Of a stretch of 64,000 nt of DNA, positions 9,048-17,125 are shown piece after piece. Under the pieces are notes generated by a model. That model was not told the origin of the DNA. It saw nothing but the letters and a program-made list of their open reading frames with translations, and made no database searches. Positions within the stretch are counted from its first letter, which is position 1, and every line of letters begins with the position of its first letter. Made by a program: the position numbers and the translations under genes. The stretch is from Candidatus Omnitrophota bacterium (GTDB lineage: Bacteria > Omnitrophota > Gorgyraeia > Zapsychrales > Zapsychraceae): NCBI GenBank assembly GCA_020632495.1, contig JACKFL010000005.1, forward strand, positions 620,001-684,000, given 5' to 3'.

Positions 9048-9770
9048 ATGAATGTGATTTTACTCGACGATAGGGATTTCACGGACACCGGCACGGTCCG
9101 CTTGAGCGGCCGGCGGGTCCAGCATCTGAACCAGGTCCTGGCGTGCGCCCCGGGTGACGAGTTGGCGGTAGGACGGGTTAACGGTAAGCTGGGCCGCGCC
9201 ACGGTCACCAAGATCAGCGCGCGCAGCGCCGAGCTCGCGGACGTGGTCCTGGACGGTGATCCGCCGCCGCCGTTGCCGCTCTCCCTGGTGCTGGCCCTGC
9301 CGCGGCCGGTCGTAATGAACCGTTTGCTGGCGGCCGTCACCAGCCTCGGCGTGAAACGGATTTTCCTGGTCCATTCCCGGCGGGTCGAAAAAAGTTACTG
9401 GCAGTCGCCCGTGCTGGCGCCCGAGAATATCGATCAGCAATTGCGGCTCGGACTCGAACAGGCGGTCGACACGGTCCTCCCGGAAGTGCGGATGAGCAAG
9501 CGGTTCAAGCCGTTCGTCGAAGACGAGTTACCCGGACTGATCAAGAATGGTCCCGCATGGCTGGCTCATCCCGGCGACGGCGTCTCCGTTCCCGAAAGGA
9601 CCGGTCCGTCGGCCATGCTGATCATCGGTCCGGAAGGCGGATTTATTCCTTATGAAGTCGAACGGTTTGATGAGCTGGGCGTTTCCAGGTTGTCCCTGGG
9701 GCCGCGGATCTTGCGGGTGGAAACGGCGGTCCACGTGGCCGTGGCCAAGGTCGGCGGTTTGTTTAAATGA
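9048..9770 (+). CDS. rsmE: 16S rRNA (uracil-1498-N3)-methyltransferase
   Basis: 240 residues. Methylates U1498 in helix 44 of 16S rRNA. The N-terminal PUA-like part contains RVQHLNQVLACAPGDEL. The C-terminal SPOUT knot shows IGPEGGFIPYEVE and LSLGPRILRVETA, the SAM-binding hallmarks. Its 3' end overlaps the convergent uppP by 8 bp. Confidence 0.95.
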   Translation: MNVILLDDRDFTDTGTVRLSGRRVQHLNQVLACAPGDELAVGRVNGKLGRATVTKISARSAELADVVLDGDPPPPLPLSLVLALPRPVVMNRLLAAVTSLGVKRIFLVHSRRVEKSYWQSPVLAPENIDQQLRLGLEQAVDTVLPEVRMSKRFKPFVEDELPGLIKNGPAWLAHPGDGVSVPERTGPSAMLIIGPEGGFIPYEVERFDELGVSRLSLGPRILRVETAVHVAVAKVGGLFK

Positions 9771-10560
9771 GGGTCGAAATGAGGGTGAGGATCCCGAAGA
9801 CGATAACGAAAATTCCGAAGTTGATTTTTTTCGCGACCTTCAACAGCAGGTGAATGGTCGCCAAACCGAACACAAATGCGGTGCCCACACCGACGAGTAA
9901 ATCGGGTGAGAACTCAAACAGGGCCTTCCAGTTCTTGACGATGTTGCCGGCGAGCACGATCGGCAGGCTCATCAGAAAACTCAACCGCAGGGCGAAGTCC
10001 CGGTCGAACTTGCACAACAGCAGCGCCGAGACCGTCAGTCCCGAGCGTGAGAATCCGGGCAGGGCGGCAAAACCCTGGGTGATGCCCAGGATCACGCCGT
10101 CGCGTGTCCGCAAATCGGAGGCATGCCGGTAACCGCCGTGTTTGGCCCGCAATTCCAGGAAGCCGGTCCCGATGAGCAGCAATCCGATCAAGCCGACGAT
10201 AACCTTGCTGCCGGTCGTAAACGACTCGGCGAAGTCCTCCACCGTCTTCAGCAGCAACAGCCCCAGGCACCCGCTGATAAGCGTGGACAGGAAGAGAAAG
10301 ACGAAGATGTTCCGGGTCTCCGTGTCCTGTCCGCGGAAATTGACCACGCCCTTGAGCAGTTTGCCCACGTCCGCCCGAAAGTATATCAGCGCGGCAAAGA
10401 ACGTTCCCAAGTGCAGATAGAGGGCCTGTCTGATCGATTCGCCGAAAGAATCGCCGGAGTGCAGGAAGGTGTTTTTAGCCAGCAGGATCATGCCTTCGGA
10501 ACTGATCGGCAGCCATTCGGCGATGCCCTGGATGACGCCTAATATAAATTGTTCCCACAT
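9763..10560 (-). CDS. uppP: Undecaprenyl-diphosphatase (BacA/UppP family)
   Basis: 265 residues, polytopic membrane protein. Dephosphorylates undecaprenyl diphosphate to recycle the lipid carrier for peptidoglycan and glycans. Family motifs are GVIQGIAEWLPISSEGM (catalytic Glu region) and TQGFAALPGFSRSGLT (Arg/Ser box). The usual SSSGH is ISSEG here, a variant subfamily. The frame is open to 10632, but the ATG at 10560 gives the normal MWEQFILGVIQG start. It diverges from the lipoprotein gene across 128 bp. Confidence 0.9.
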   Translation of the reverse strand: MWEQFILGVIQGIAEWLPISSEGMILLAKNTFLHSGDSFGESIRQALYLHLGTFFAALIYFRADVGKLLKGVVNFRGQDTETRNIFVFLFLSTLISGCLGLLLLKTVEDFAESFTTGSKVIVGLIGLLLIGTGFLELRAKHGGYRHASDLRTRDGVILGITQGFAALPGFSRSGLTVSALLLCKFDRDFALRLSFLMSLPIVLAGNIVKNWKALFEFSPDLLVGVGTAFVFGLATIHLLLKVAKKINFGIFVIVFGILTLISTLI

Positions 10561-10688
10561 AAGATTTTTTGTCCTTGGTAGAAGTTTGTCGCCAAGCCCG
10601 AATATGATAGCATTTCGACGGGCCGCAAACAACTTGTCTGGCGAATGGTTTTCGGATAGAATATCACAATTATCAACAGGAGGATATT

Positions 10689-11126
10689 ATGAATAAACTG
10701 ATTTATCCGTTGGCCGTCCTGCTGCTGGCAGGCTGTGCCACGATGGAACCCGGACAAGTTTCCCTTGATCAACCCCCGCGCGCCATGGCGGCCCGCCCCG
10801 AACGTAAACCGCTGACACCGATCGATCAGATTCGCAACGGCATGAGCTACGATGAAGTGATGGCGTTGATGGGGCGTGAAGTCAAAATCGGCTTTTCCGA
10901 GTCCGATTCCTCGGCCCAGTCGGTCGGCACGGTGGCTATGCGCAATCCCTACCGTATCGAGATGATGAACGCCGGCGACACGCCGCATCTGGTGGTTTAC
11001 TTTCTGACCAGCATCAACAAGTCGGACGGAGAAGTGACCGACGATGAGCTCACACCGGTGATCTTCAAGGACAACGTGATGATCGGCCGCGGGTGGGATT
11101 ACATCGATACGCTGCAAAGCAACTGA
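10689..11126 (+). CDS. Small outer-envelope lipoprotein, SmpA/BamE-like
   Basis: 145 residues with a type II signal peptide and lipobox LLAGC (Cys about residue 16). After a Pro/Arg-rich linker the sequence PIDQIRNGMSYDEVMALMG resembles the repeat at the start of SmpA/OmlA (BamE-like) small lipoprotein domains, but I cannot confirm a Bam role. Strong ribosome site aggagg about 7 bases before the ATG. The next gene, trmB, starts 2 bp after the stop, so they are cotranscribed. Confidence 0.75.
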   Translation: MNKLIYPLAVLLLAGCATMEPGQVSLDQPPRAMAARPERKPLTPIDQIRNGMSYDEVMALMGREVKIGFSESDSSAQSVGTVAMRNPYRIEMMNAGDTPHLVVYFLTSINKSDGEVTDDELTPVIFKDNVMIGRGWDYIDTLQSN

Positions 11127-11128
11127 CG

Positions 11129-12097
11129 ATGAAGCTTACCGTCTGTTCACTCGCTCCCTTGTTTGACTTTTATTCCGTCGACAGGCCGGTGCGGTGGGAG
11201 GAGGCCTTCGGCCGCCGGGCCCCGCTGCACGTTGAAATCGGTTTCGGTATGGGAGAAGTGCTGCTGCGGCGGGCGCGCGAGTTTCCGCATATCAATTTCG
11301 TCGGCATCGAGTACCACTGGGAGCGGATCTACAAAACCGTTAAGGCGATCGACCGCGCCAACCGCGCGGCACGGCCGGGAGAAGGGCCGGGCAATATCCG
11401 TATCCTGCGCCTGAACGCTTGGATCGCCTTCGAACGGTTGTTTTCCGAACGTTCCGTCGAACACATCTACAGCCTGTTTCCCTGTCCCTGGCCCAAGAAG
11501 GGCCATATCAAGCACCGCCTCTTTTCGCGCGAGTTTCTCGGACTGCTCAATAACCGTCTTACCGATAACGGTACGCTGCATGTGGTTACCGATTATTATC
11601 CCTACAGCGAGTGGGTTAAAGAAGAGAACGATCCGGCCGATTTTCATCTGCAGGCCGAGGATATTCCGGCGCAGTTCGGAACTAAATTCGAAAAAAAGTG
11701 GATCGAGGAGGGTCAGGAGGAATTTTTTGAGATAAATCTGTTGAAGAACAAACACAGAGCGTGTACAGTCAGGGAGGATTGCGAATTGAAATCATACAAG
11801 CTCACGGAATTCGATCCGGACAAATTTTCCTTCGAGGATGTCCGCGGCCGGGAAGTGGCGGTGGTCTTAAAGGATCGGATCTTTGACCGGGATCTGCAGC
11901 GGATGATGTTGCGCGTGATCGTCAGCGAGCAGCATCTCACCCAGAATTTTTGGGCCATGCTCAAACGGGAAGACGGATTTTGGCGGCTCTGCAAAATGGA
12001 AGGGCAGCATTTTTTCCCCACACCCGGAATAAATACCGCGCTGGAGGAAATTCATCTGGCGGCTGTCGGCCGTCAGACCGTCCGGCACAATAACTAA
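11129..12097 (+). CDS. trmB: tRNA (guanine-N7-)-methyltransferase with C-terminal extension
   Basis: 322 residues. Makes m7G46 in the tRNA variable loop. SAM-binding residues in HVEIGFGMGE, the acidic GIEYHWER strand and PCPWPKKGHIKHR fit TrmB. The core normally ends near 220 residues. Here about 100 more follow (from ELKSYKLTEFDP to the end), as in TrmB of Aquifex-type thermophiles with a long C-terminal region. The ATG at 11129 is preferred over an upstream non-ATG start inside the lipoprotein gene. Confidence 0.92.
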   Translation: MKLTVCSLAPLFDFYSVDRPVRWEEAFGRRAPLHVEIGFGMGEVLLRRAREFPHINFVGIEYHWERIYKTVKAIDRANRAARPGEGPGNIRILRLNAWIAFERLFSERSVEHIYSLFPCPWPKKGHIKHRLFSREFLGLLNNRLTDNGTLHVVTDYYPYSEWVKEENDPADFHLQAEDIPAQFGTKFEKKWIEEGQEEFFEINLLKNKHRACTVREDCELKSYKLTEFDPDKFSFEDVRGREVAVVLKDRIFDRDLQRMMLRVIVSEQHLTQNFWAMLKREDGFWRLCKMEGQHFFPTPGINTALEEIHLAAVGRQTVRHNN

Positions 12098-12116
12098 TCG
12101 TTTTTCCTATCGGTTC

Positions 12117-12929
12117 ATGCGTCAGCGTTACCGGCTATTAACCATTTTCCTCATCGGGGCCCTGCTATTCCAGCCGGCGGAGGTGTTTGCCAAGTACCAG
12201 GTGTCCTGTCGGTCGCTGATATTTTCCGACCGCACCAAGGTCGTGCGCCTCTACGGCAAGAATGTCCATGACCGGGTTTTGCCGGCGTCCACCACCAAGG
12301 TCATGACGGCCCTGCTCGTCATGGAAAGGCTGCCGCTCGACAAATACGTCACCGTCAGCAGGCGCGCCACCTCTCCGCAGCCCACCAAACTCTATCTTAA
12401 AGAAGGCGATCAGTACAAAGTCCGCGATCTGCTTTACGCCATATTAATGAAGTCGGCCAATGATGCCAGCGTGGTCCTGGCCGAGGCCGTGGCCGGGTCG
12501 GAATGGGAATTCGTTCAGATGATGAACGCGAGGGCCAAGGAGATCGACGCCAAGCACACAAAGTTTGCCAATTCTCACGGCCTGCCGACCAAAAACGTAT
12601 CGCAATACACCACGGCCTACGATATGTATCTGATTTTCCGGGAGGCGATGAAGTATCCGTTTTTCCGGGAGGCGATCAAACAGAAATACCGGACCATCTA
12701 CAGCAAGGCCGGCCGCAAGCATTCGCTCAAGAGCCACAACAAGATCCTGTTCAATGACTGGAAAAGAAAGGTTTACGGTAAAACCGGATACACCCGCGCC
12801 GCTGGACCCTGTTTCGTCGGAACGCTGGAAAAAGGCGACAGCATGCTCATCGTGGCGGCCTTCAACTGTCCGAACCGGTGGCAGGATATTAAGCACGTGA
12901 TCCGATATTACGGGGGAGTGCCGCTATAA
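12117..12929 (+). CDS. D-alanyl-D-alanine carboxypeptidase (PBP5-type, S11)
   Basis: 270 residues with a signal peptide (cleavage near FAKYQ). Trims the terminal D-Ala of peptidoglycan stem peptides in the periplasm. All three penicillin-binding motifs are visible: SxxK in PASTTKVMTALL, SxN in LMKSANDAS, and KTG in YGKTGYT. It lacks the C-terminal beta domain and amphipathic anchor of E. coli PBP5, so it is a minimal, probably soluble, form. It starts 19 bp after trmB. Confidence 0.92.
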   Translation: MRQRYRLLTIFLIGALLFQPAEVFAKYQVSCRSLIFSDRTKVVRLYGKNVHDRVLPASTTKVMTALLVMERLPLDKYVTVSRRATSPQPTKLYLKEGDQYKVRDLLYAILMKSANDASVVLAEAVAGSEWEFVQMMNARAKEIDAKHTKFANSHGLPTKNVSQYTTAYDMYLIFREAMKYPFFREAIKQKYRTIYSKAGRKHSLKSHNKILFNDWKRKVYGKTGYTRAAGPCFVGTLEKGDSMLIVAAFNCPNRWQDIKHVIRYYGGVPL

Positions 12930-12975
12930 AACTTGAAATTGCAAATGTTTATACCGATGGCCTGAAAATTTTTGC

Positions 12976-13003
12976 TTGCATTTGGCCGAGAAGTTCTTAT
13001 GAT
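12976..13003 (+). promoter_or_regulatory. Promoter of the DsbA-like gene
   Basis: TTGCAT (12976-12981), 16-bp spacer, TATGAT (12998-13003). About 60 bases of leader precede the ATG at 13071. The rest of the 12930-13070 gap shows nothing else clear. Confidence 0.5.
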
Positions 13004-13070
13004 AGGTAAAGTCACGGGGGTTCATATAAAAAGTGAGCAGTTAATCACAAACCGGTAAGAGGGATCGCTT

Positions 13071-13943
13071 ATGGACACAAAGGTATTTAATTCAGTGATG
13101 TTGGTCGTGCTCGTGGTCTTGGTGGCCGTGGGCATTTTTTCTAAGCAAGGCGGCTCGGGAGACCTGCAGCAACTGATCAATCAGCAAACAGCCATTATGC
13201 AGGCACAAAACAGGCTTGAGGCCCAGCTCGGTAACCGTTCCGGTGATGCCGGGGCTAGTACCGCCGTTGCCCTGCAGATGGCGACCGCCCTTTCGCGCAT
13301 TTCAGATTTGGAAAGCCGGATCAAGTCAATCGAAGGCGATGTCAAACAGTTGGCGGCACGCCCGGCCCCCGCGGCCGCAGCACCGACGCCGCAGCAGGCC
13401 CCTCCGGGACCGGACCCGACCCAGAAATATGATATCCCGGTCGCCCACACCCCGGTCATCGGCCCGCGAAACGCCAAGGTCACGATCACCGAGTTTATGG
13501 ACATGGAATGCCCATTCTGCGCGCGGTTCCATCCGCCCATTCAGCAGGTGCTGAAGGCCTATCCTAATGACGTCAATTACATGGTCAAGAACTTCCCGTT
13601 GAGTTTCCACCCCAACGCCAAACCGGCGGCCAAGGCCGCTTTGGCTGCCGCGGAACAGGGAAAGTACGGACCGATGATCGACAAAATGCTCGAAAACCGG
13701 ACCGCCTTGGGGCCGGAGATGTACAAGACATGGGCCGGTGAAATCGGCCTGAATGTGGCCAAGTGGGAAAAAGACCTTAAGAATAATGATGCCAAGTATG
13801 AGCAGATTATTCAGAAGGACATGCAGCTGGCGGCCCAGGTCGGCGTCCGCGGCACCCCCACCTTCTACATCAATGGCCGGGTCACGATGGCCCGTGATTT
13901 CAATGCTCTTAAGGCCGAGATCGACAAGATTCTCAGCGAATAA
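13071..13943 (+). CDS. Membrane-anchored DsbA/thioredoxin-fold disulfide protein
   Basis: 290 residues: N-terminal membrane anchor (about 8-24), a coiled coil (about 27-95), a Pro/Ala linker, then a thioredoxin_4/DsbA-type domain (about 120-290). The active site is DMECPFCARFH (CxxC = CPFC) and the cis-Pro loop is VRGTPTFYING. Likely a periplasmic thiol oxidoreductase or isomerase. The coiled coil suggests oligomerisation, as in DsbC/DsbG-like or Bdb proteins. No DsbB or VKOR partner is in the window. It stands alone between its own promoter and a strong terminator. Confidence 0.9.
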   Translation: MDTKVFNSVMLVVLVVLVAVGIFSKQGGSGDLQQLINQQTAIMQAQNRLEAQLGNRSGDAGASTAVALQMATALSRISDLESRIKSIEGDVKQLAARPAPAAAAPTPQQAPPGPDPTQKYDIPVAHTPVIGPRNAKVTITEFMDMECPFCARFHPPIQQVLKAYPNDVNYMVKNFPLSFHPNAKPAAKAALAAAEQGKYGPMIDKMLENRTALGPEMYKTWAGEIGLNVAKWEKDLKNNDAKYEQIIQKDMQLAAQVGVRGTPTFYINGRVTMARDFNALKAEIDKILSE

Positions 13944-13971
13944 GGGCGGTTCTTTCCGAAAGATTCCGAAT

Positions 13972-14005
13972 CCTACGCTCCCCGATGGGGGGCGTAGGAT
14001 TTTGT
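13972..14005 (+). terminator. Rho-independent terminator after the DsbA-like gene
   Basis: 12-bp stem cctacgctcccc / ggggggcgtagg with a GAT loop and one wobble pair, followed by attttgttt. Confidence 0.85.
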
Positions 14006-14034
14006 TTGATATTTTAACGGTTTTCATATATACT
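14006..14034 (+). promoter_or_regulatory. Promoter of rpmA-glmS-rsmI
   Basis: TTGATA (14006-14011), 17-bp spacer, TATACT (14029-14034). Predicted start near 14041 with a 50-base leader to rpmA. Confidence 0.7.
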
Positions 14035-14090
14035 TTGAGACTATTTCAAGACAACTTTCGTGATTTCACGAGCATCATCTGGAGGCAATA

Positions 14091-14348
14091 ATGGTACGAG
14101 TAGGCGGAACAACGGCTAAATATTACCGCGAAACCAAGGGTCTGAAGACCAGCGGCGGACAAAAAGTCAAGGGCGGGACCATTCTGACCCGGGAAGGCCA
14201 TCGTTGGAAGGCCGGTCAGAACGTAGTCGGCGGCATGCACCTGGTGGCCAAATGCGACGGAGAAGTGTATTTTACCCGCAAAAAGAGCCGCGCGAACAAA
14301 GTGGTGACGGTTATCAACATCCGTGCCGCTGCGGAAGCCAAGGCCTAA
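14091..14348 (+). CDS. rpmA: Divergent 50S ribosomal protein bL27
   Basis: 85 residues. The core GGQKVKGGTILTREGHRW, then KAGQNVVGGMHLVAKCDGEV, follows the bL27 pattern (GQ.V..G.I..R, ..G.NV..G...L.A..DG.V.F). The N-terminus lacks the usual AHKKGGGSTRNGRD sequence that reaches toward the peptidyl-transferase centre and instead reads MVRVGGTTAKYYRETKGLK. A ctggagg ribosome site precedes the ATG. The usual neighbours rplU and obgE are absent; glmS follows 34 bp downstream. Identity rests on the core only, but this could be the organism's only L27. Confidence 0.75.
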   Translation: MVRVGGTTAKYYRETKGLKTSGGQKVKGGTILTREGHRWKAGQNVVGGMHLVAKCDGEVYFTRKKSRANKVVTVINIRAAAEAKA

Positions 14349-14382
14349 ACCTGGCCACCGCGCCGGGCGGAGTTAGGCAAGT

Positions 14383-16218
14383 ATGTGTGGAATAATCGGA
14401 TATGTCGGGACCAAGGACGCGTATCCGGTCCTGATCGACGGACTCAAAAGGCTCGAATACCGCGGGTACGATTCATCCGGTGTGGGTATCATACCGGAAG
14501 GCCCGCAAAAGAGTCTGGTCCTGCGGAAGACCCACGGCAAGATCGCCAATCTGCAGGATTTGGTCAAGTCCAAGCCCATCCCCACCGGCCATACCGGTAT
14601 TTCCCATACCCGGTGGGCCACTCACGGGGCCCCCAATCAAGTCAACGCCCATCCCCACAGTAACAATGACGGGACCATCACCCTGGTCCATAACGGCATC
14701 ATTGAAAACTATGAGGTCCTTAAGGAACGGCTGAAGAAGAAGGGCCACAAGTTTAAATCGGATACCGATACCGAAGTCATCGTTCATCTAATAAGTGATT
14801 ATTACAACGGAGATCTCAAGACCGCGGTGCAGCGCGCGATCAAGGAGCTGCACGGCGCGTTTGCCTTGGGGGTGATCTGCACGGATCATCCGGACCTGCT
14901 GGTGGCCGCCCGCATCGGGTCGCCGTTGATCATCGGTTTGGGGAAGAACGAAAATTTTATCGCCTCGGACGTGCCCGCGATTTTGCAGCATACCAAGCGG
15001 GTGATCTATCTGAAGGACGGCGAGATGGCCGCGCTGACCAAAGACGGGGTGGAGGTCTTCAAGTTCGACGGCCGCAAGGTCAGGCCCAAGATCGACCGGG
15101 TGACGTTCACCGTCGACGCGGTGGCCAAGGCCGGGTATGCGCATTTCATGCTCAAGGAAATTCACGAACAGCCGGCGGCGCTCCGGCAGATGCTGAACTT
15201 CCGCACCCAAAATAATATGGTGCACCTCGAAGGCCTCGGGTTGTCCGAGAAGCAGATCCAGTCGCTGAAGCAGATCGTGGTTATCGCCTGCGGGACGGCG
15301 TATCACGCCGGGATGGTCGGCAAATATATTATCGAATCCCTGGCGCGGGTCCCGGTGACGGTCGACGCGGCCAGCGAATTCCGCTATCGCGATCCGATCA
15401 TCGGACGCAACACCGTGATCCTGGCGATCAGCCAGTCCGGTGAAACGGCCGATACCCTCGCCGCCGTGCGCGAGGCGCGGGCCCGCGGGGCCAAGATCGT
15501 CTCGATTTGCAACGTGATCGGCTCGTCGCTGGCGCGGGAATCCGACGGGATCCTCTACACCCATGCCGGTCCCGAAATCGGCGTCGCCTCGACCAAGGCC
15601 TATACCGCCCAGCTCAACATGCTGTATCTGTTGGCCCTCAAGCTCGGTCAAAGCCGCAAGGTGATCAAACCGAAACAGGCCGCCGACCTGTTGAGGGATT
15701 TGAAGAAGGTGCCGCGGCTGTATGAGCAGATCCTCAAGGATAAAGCCGCCATCGCGCGGGTGGCGCGGAAGAATTCCCATTGGGGGTGTTTTCTCTTCCT
15801 CGGCCGCAATGTAAATTATCCGACGGCGCTGGAAGGCGCGCTGAAGCTCAAGGAAATTTCCTACATCCCGGCCGAAGGGTACGCCGCCGGAGAAATGAAG
15901 CACGGCCCGATCGCGTTGATCGATGAATACCGCGCCGTCATTTGCGTGGCCACGCAAAGCGATACCTATGACAAGATGATCTCCAATATTCAGGAGATCA
16001 ATTCGCGCAAAGGCAATATCATCGCCGTGGCCACTGCCGGCGACCGCTCCATCAAGAAGCATGTGCACCACGTGATCTATGTCCCGAAGACCAATAATCT
16101 CTTGACCCCATTGCTGGCCGTCCTGCCGCTGCAATTGATCGCCTATTACATCGCGGTGAAGCGGGGTTGCGATGTGGACCAGCCGCGCAACTTGGCGAAG
16201 TCGGTGACGGTGGAATAG
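14383..16218 (+). CDS. glmS: Glutamine-fructose-6-phosphate aminotransferase (isomerizing)
   Basis: 611 residues. Makes glucosamine 6-phosphate for peptidoglycan and LPS. Cys2 of MCGIIGYVG is the glutaminase nucleophile; HTRWATHG and DSEI-like SDTDTEVIVHL follow. Two SIS domains contain CGTAYHAGMVGKY, AISQSGETADT and a C-terminal LPLQLIAYYIAVKRGCDVDQPRNLAKSVTVE-type tail. The 34-bp gap after rpmA leaves no room for a glmS ribozyme. Confidence 0.98.
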   Translation: MCGIIGYVGTKDAYPVLIDGLKRLEYRGYDSSGVGIIPEGPQKSLVLRKTHGKIANLQDLVKSKPIPTGHTGISHTRWATHGAPNQVNAHPHSNNDGTITLVHNGIIENYEVLKERLKKKGHKFKSDTDTEVIVHLISDYYNGDLKTAVQRAIKELHGAFALGVICTDHPDLLVAARIGSPLIIGLGKNENFIASDVPAILQHTKRVIYLKDGEMAALTKDGVEVFKFDGRKVRPKIDRVTFTVDAVAKAGYAHFMLKEIHEQPAALRQMLNFRTQNNMVHLEGLGLSEKQIQSLKQIVVIACGTAYHAGMVGKYIIESLARVPVTVDAASEFRYRDPIIGRNTVILAISQSGETADTLAAVREARARGAKIVSICNVIGSSLARESDGILYTHAGPEIGVASTKAYTAQLNMLYLLALKLGQSRKVIKPKQAADLLRDLKKVPRLYEQILKDKAAIARVARKNSHWGCFLFLGRNVNYPTALEGALKLKEISYIPAEGYAAGEMKHGPIALIDEYRAVICVATQSDTYDKMISNIQEINSRKGNIIAVATAGDRSIKKHVHHVIYVPKTNNLLTPLLAVLPLQLIAYYIAVKRGCDVDQPRNLAKSVTVE

Positions 16219-16264
16219 GGCGGGAAGCAAAAATCAGGAATCAGGAACTTCTTGCCCGACGCCT

Positions 16265-16954
16265 ATGCTTTACATAGTTTCCACCCCTATCGGCAATCTC
16301 AAAGACATCACCCTGCGTGCCATCGAGACGCTCAAGGGCGTTGATCTTATCGCGGCGGAGGACACACGCCATACCCGCAAACTCCTTGACGAATACGGCA
16401 TCACCACCAAGCTCACCAGCTATTACGATCATAACAAAGAGACCAAGAGCAAACAGCTGTTGAAATACCTCGTGGATGGTTTGAACATCGCGCTGGTCAC
16501 CGATGCCGGCACGCCGGGCATCAGTGATCCGGGGTACGTACTGGTCAGGCTTGCCCGTGAGTACGCGATCGAAATCGACGTCCTGCCCGGGCCGACCGCG
16601 GTGATCGCCGCGTTGTCGCTGTCGGGTCTGCCGACCGACGCGTTTATCTTTGAAGGGTTCCTTCCGGTCAAGCCCGGCAAACGTAAGAAGAAACTGGCCG
16701 CGCTGGCCGACGAGGCCCGCACGGTTATTTTCTACGAATCCCCGCACCGTTTGCTGAAATCGCTGGAGGATATCCGTTTGGAGCTGGCCGACCCGGAGGT
16801 GTGCGTCGCCCGGGAGATCACCAAGAAATTCCAGCAGGTCAAGACCGCCCGTGCCTCGGAGCTGCTCAAACACTTTACGGCGCATCCCCCGAAAGGCGAG
16901 TTTGTGCTGCTCCTTAATCTGGCCAAGTCCCGGGGCCGGGACCAAGACGGTTGA
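16265..16954 (+). CDS. rsmI: 16S rRNA (cytidine-1402-2'-O)-methyltransferase
   Basis: 229 residues. 2'-O-methylates C1402 in the ribosomal P site. Tetrapyrrole-methylase fold with LYIVSTPIGNLKDIT, AAEDTRHTRKLL, VTDAGTPGISDPG, LPGPTAVIAAL and FYESPHRLLKSL. Length is slightly under the family norm because the C-terminal accessory part is short. Its stop codon lies inside the -35 box of the downstream pyr promoter. Confidence 0.96.
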   Translation: MLYIVSTPIGNLKDITLRAIETLKGVDLIAAEDTRHTRKLLDEYGITTKLTSYYDHNKETKSKQLLKYLVDGLNIALVTDAGTPGISDPGYVLVRLAREYAIEIDVLPGPTAVIAALSLSGLPTDAFIFEGFLPVKPGKRKKKLAALADEARTVIFYESPHRLLKSLEDIRLELADPEVCVAREITKKFQQVKTARASELLKHFTAHPPKGEFVLLLNLAKSRGRDQDG

Positions 16955-16979
16955 CAAGATCACGCCGCGGTGGTATTCT
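16951..16979 (+). promoter_or_regulatory. Promoter of the pyrRBC operon
   Basis: Perfect TTGACA (16951-16956), 17-bp spacer, TATTCT (16974-16979). Start predicted near 16986, giving a leader of about 140 bases that contains the PyrR attenuator. Confidence 0.8.
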
Positions 16980-16985
16980 TGGGCA

Positions 16986-17105
16986 AGTAAGTCGCCTTTA
17001 AATCCGGTCCCGTGAGACCGGTAAGGATGATCACATGACAGCATTAACCACAATTTCCAGATTCTTTTATCCCGGTCTGCCAGCGGCGGACGCGGGATTT
17101 TTTTT
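16986..17105 (+). promoter_or_regulatory. PyrR-binding attenuator leader
   Basis: The hairpin at 16995-17026 has the PyrR RNA-loop features: outer strands cctt/aagg, inner stem ccggtc/gaccgg and loop CCGTGA, so the loop region reads GGTCCCGTGAGACC. A terminator follows at 17069-17105. The 3' strand gaccgg (17016-17021) is also complementary to ccggtc (17072-17077) in the terminator's left arm, giving an antiterminator that competes with both hairpins. With UMP bound, PyrR should hold the first hairpin and allow termination. Confidence 0.88.
17069..17105 (+). terminator. Attenuator terminator before pyrR
   Basis: Stem atcccg...tgcc / ggcg...cgggat (interrupted) followed by a run of eight T. 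It lies 21 bases before the pyrR start, inside the leader. Confidence 0.85.
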
Positions 17106-17125
17106 CACATAAACGAGGACCAGCC

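Noticed and set aside
14349..14382. Possible glmS ribozyme before glmS
   Set aside because: Only 34 bp separate rpmA and glmS, too short for the ribozyme core.
14788..16230. 480-codon minus-strand frame opposite glmS
   Set aside because: Antisense to an intact glmS, with His/Arg/Gly-rich composition typical of shadow frames.
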